Shown here in pieces: positions 60,322 through 64,000 of a stretch of DNA of 64,000 bases. Each line of letters begins with the position of its first letter. Position 1 is the first letter of the stretch. The translations under genes and the position numbers were made by a program. The DNA comes from Syncephalis fuscata. Its lineage: Eukaryota; Zoopagomycota; Zoopagomycetes; Zoopagales; Piptocephalidaceae. Location: NCBI GenBank assembly GCA_025786725.1, contig JAHLTZ010000030.1, forward strand, positions 124,001-188,000. The letters are read 5' to 3'. The notes below the pieces were generated by a model. The model saw nothing but the letters and a program-made list of their open reading frames with translations, was not told the origin of the DNA and made no database searches.

Positions 60322-61017
60322 ATGGTGCATTTTACTTCAATCATTCAAGTGGTTCTATACGCCACTGCATTAATTAGCATTCCGTCAACTGCTCTCGCAG
60401 CTCTTGATACCACTATATTGCTTCCTCCACTTAATACTGTTCAAAACACGTCACTTCTTGACGCCAGCAACATCGCAACTCTTTTGGACACGTGCGGGGT
60501 TAATGAGTTGATCCAACTTCCTTCCAAGGTTGCTCGCAACGTTAATCTTGAATTTGTTAGCGACGTTGTGCAGACTGGCTTATGCACGGTCTATCTTTTA
60601 AACGAATCACTTGGCAATCCCATCAAGCTTATGTCCAATAATACTTGTACTGTTTCAAAGGGTCTTAACTCATGGCAAGTTCCAATTCCCGAAGGTGTTG
60701 TCGGGCCCAAGGTGCTTCGTGTGGTATTCGAAGTGGTGGCAGCTGCAAGTACAGCAGTTCAAAAGCTTGTACAATGTGTTGGTGTCAACATTGTCAACAA
60801 TCCGCTTCTCCATCCGGCCCTTGATCTTATAAAGAGAGACGAGGACACAAATACAAGCATCTTTGATATGATCCTTGGTTATGATCATTGTAAACCGGAA
60901 CAAGTCATGTGCAGAGATCAAATGTTTGCAAAGTGTGACCATGGTAAGTTTGTATGGCTCACCTGTGGTCCTGGAACTACCTGTGAATACACGGGCGACT
61001 CGGTATACTGCAAATAG
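60322..61017 (+). CDS. Secreted Cys-rich protein with CBM19-like C-terminal module
   Basis: Intronless, 231 aa. A signal peptide (VVLYATALISIPSTALA) is followed by a domain of about 160 residues with a few Cys and two NxS/T sites (NTSLL, NNTCT). Residues about 190-231 form a compact six-Cys module: CKPEQVMC, CDHGKFVWLTCGPGTTC, VYCK. The spacing and the KFVW/GTTC pattern resemble carbohydrate-binding module family 19 (chitin-binding) found in fungal chitinases and secreted fungal proteins. No catalytic domain is recognised. A secreted wall-binding or effector-like role is inference. The Kex2-like RRD/KRDED site (KRDED near 168) could release the C-terminal module. Confidence 0.7.
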   Translation: MVHFTSIIQVVLYATALISIPSTALAALDTTILLPPLNTVQNTSLLDASNIATLLDTCGVNELIQLPSKVARNVNLEFVSDVVQTGLCTVYLLNESLGNPIKLMSNNTCTVSKGLNSWQVPIPEGVVGPKVLRVVFEVVAAASTAVQKLVQCVGVNIVNNPLLHPALDLIKRDEDTNTSIFDMILGYDHCKPEQVMCRDQMFAKCDHGKFVWLTCGPGTTCEYTGDSVYCK

Positions 61018-62204
61018 CAAAATGTAGACTGCAGATGGCCAATATCATTGACAGCTCTATCGATAATGCGTTTACATCCAATAACATGTCTAACCAACTG
61101 TAAAGACATTTCCTAATTTTTTATAATAAACAGTATAAAGTACTTTTGATTTTAATATATGTATATAGCATATTGACCAATAGATATGTTATAGCAATGC
61201 TATTTATTTGGTATAAAAATTCACATTTACTAATTGCTAATCTGACGCGACTCATATATTTATCTATACCATTCACATTTATATCCAAGCCATTATATAT
61301 CATTCTAGTGATCATAATATACAATTATCAATGCAGTATTAGATTTATTATGTCTATTGTGGCTATTGTACTACATTTAGCATATTTATTGTACGTAATG
61401 TATTGAATTACAAGTGTATTGGTCTAATTGTATGTAATGCTACTGTATTCAATCATTATTAATGATCGCACTCTCAAACTGGCCTGTGAATTCTTGACAA
61501 GGCGAAAGGTAGAATGGGCCAGTCACAAAGCAATCATCATTCTAAGAATCGAATACAAGTATATGCATACAAATACGCCCATACACCCACACACCCACAC
61601 AGATTAAGAAGTGAGAAAGTGAGTGTAAATCATTCAACTTCTTTTTTCCATCAACACACACACACACCAGTATAGTTTGCTGCTTTCTTCCTTTTATTCA
61701 GTATTGCTATTGTTGTTGCTGTGTTGCTATTGTTTGTCACGTTCATTGACACTATTATCATCGATAATACAACTAAATATTTTATCGTTAAACGGCCTCA
61801 TTTAACTTGGTCAGCCTTTACAAGATCCAATCTTTTTATTGATAAACGCGTGTCAAGGTGAACTCTCCTTTTACTTCAGCGAAACACACCTTAACAGCCG
61901 CACCAACTCAGATAAATATACGGATTGCTATTGCATCATCATAAAAGGCTTAACAACTTGATCACCATCTTAACTACGTAAACTGCAACAAAACAAGATT
62001 CGTACAGTAGCACTGACTCAATAGTAGCAGTCATTGCATACACTGTTGATAGCGATTGCTGCCATCACCGCTATTAGCAATAATCGTATACTGATTAGCT
62101 ACAGTTATTAGATCGACTATTAGACTTTGGTTGGTTATCGTTGCTATTTTAGAATAGAAGTAGTGGCGGTTATATCGGCAGTTTAATTGCCAGTAGCCAC
62201 TATT
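61018..62204. other. Intergenic upstream of PAP1
   Basis: AT-rich to 61450, then CA-rich (61575-61600, 61655-61670) and T/C-rich leader. No gene recognised. Confidence 0.45.

Positions 62205-64000
<1,796 letters not shown>

Overview
This is a eukaryotic nuclear window. AT-rich intergenic DNA separates compact genes with many short GT-AG introns, mostly 40-110 nt. The gene set is fungal: SAP30, Nsa1/WDR74, Cgr1, a DUF1746/Dsc4-like protein, a type II NADH dehydrogenase, two fungal-style RGS proteins, and mitochondrial Ilv2/Ilv5/Ilv6 with fungal gene structures. A cold-shock-domain RNA-binding gene and intron density far above yeast suggest a non-Dikarya (early-diverging) fungus. I cannot name the species.

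Layout. 0.3-9.6 kb holds housekeeping genes: a cold-shock protein, the zinc GTPase ZNG1/CobW, an unidentified gene, NSA1 and an alternative NADH dehydrogenase. 11.1-14.8 kb holds an RGS gene and an LEA2-like membrane protein around a repeat. 16.7-20.0 kb is repeats. 20.1-25.5 kb holds a single-gene fusion of isopropylmalate dehydrogenase with isopropylmalate isomerase, then ILV6. 25.9-33.6 kb is a very large imperfect palindrome (arms about 2.2 kb, spacer about 2 kb with a broken gag-like zinc-knuckle ORF). 33.8-41.7 kb holds CGR1, DSC4-like, a 7-TM protein and SAP30. 42.4-47.2 kb holds the divergent pair ILV2/ILV5. 47.4-55.7 kb is a Sel1-repeat gene bracketed by two near-identical repeat copies. 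57-64 kb holds a second RGS gene, a secreted Cys-rich protein and the 5' two-thirds of PAP1.

The main story is branched-chain amino-acid synthesis. Five enzymatic activities or subunits lie within 27 kb: acetolactate synthase catalytic and regulatory subunits, ketol-acid reductoisomerase, isopropylmalate isomerase and isopropylmalate dehydrogenase. The last two are one predicted 1096-residue polypeptide, with no stop or frameshift between them. TGACTC (Gcn4/AP-1-type) hexamers lie upstream of every transcription unit. The Ilv proteins carry N-terminal mitochondrial-type presequences; the leucine fusion does not, so it is probably cytosolic.

Two features run across the window. At least three introns use AG|GCAAGT donors (GC-AG introns). 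Several otherwise intact conserved genes (ZNG1, ILV5, Sel1, PAP1, NDE) carry isolated one-base frame breaks, mostly deletions in short homopolymers; this looks more like sequence error than gene death, but that is unproven.
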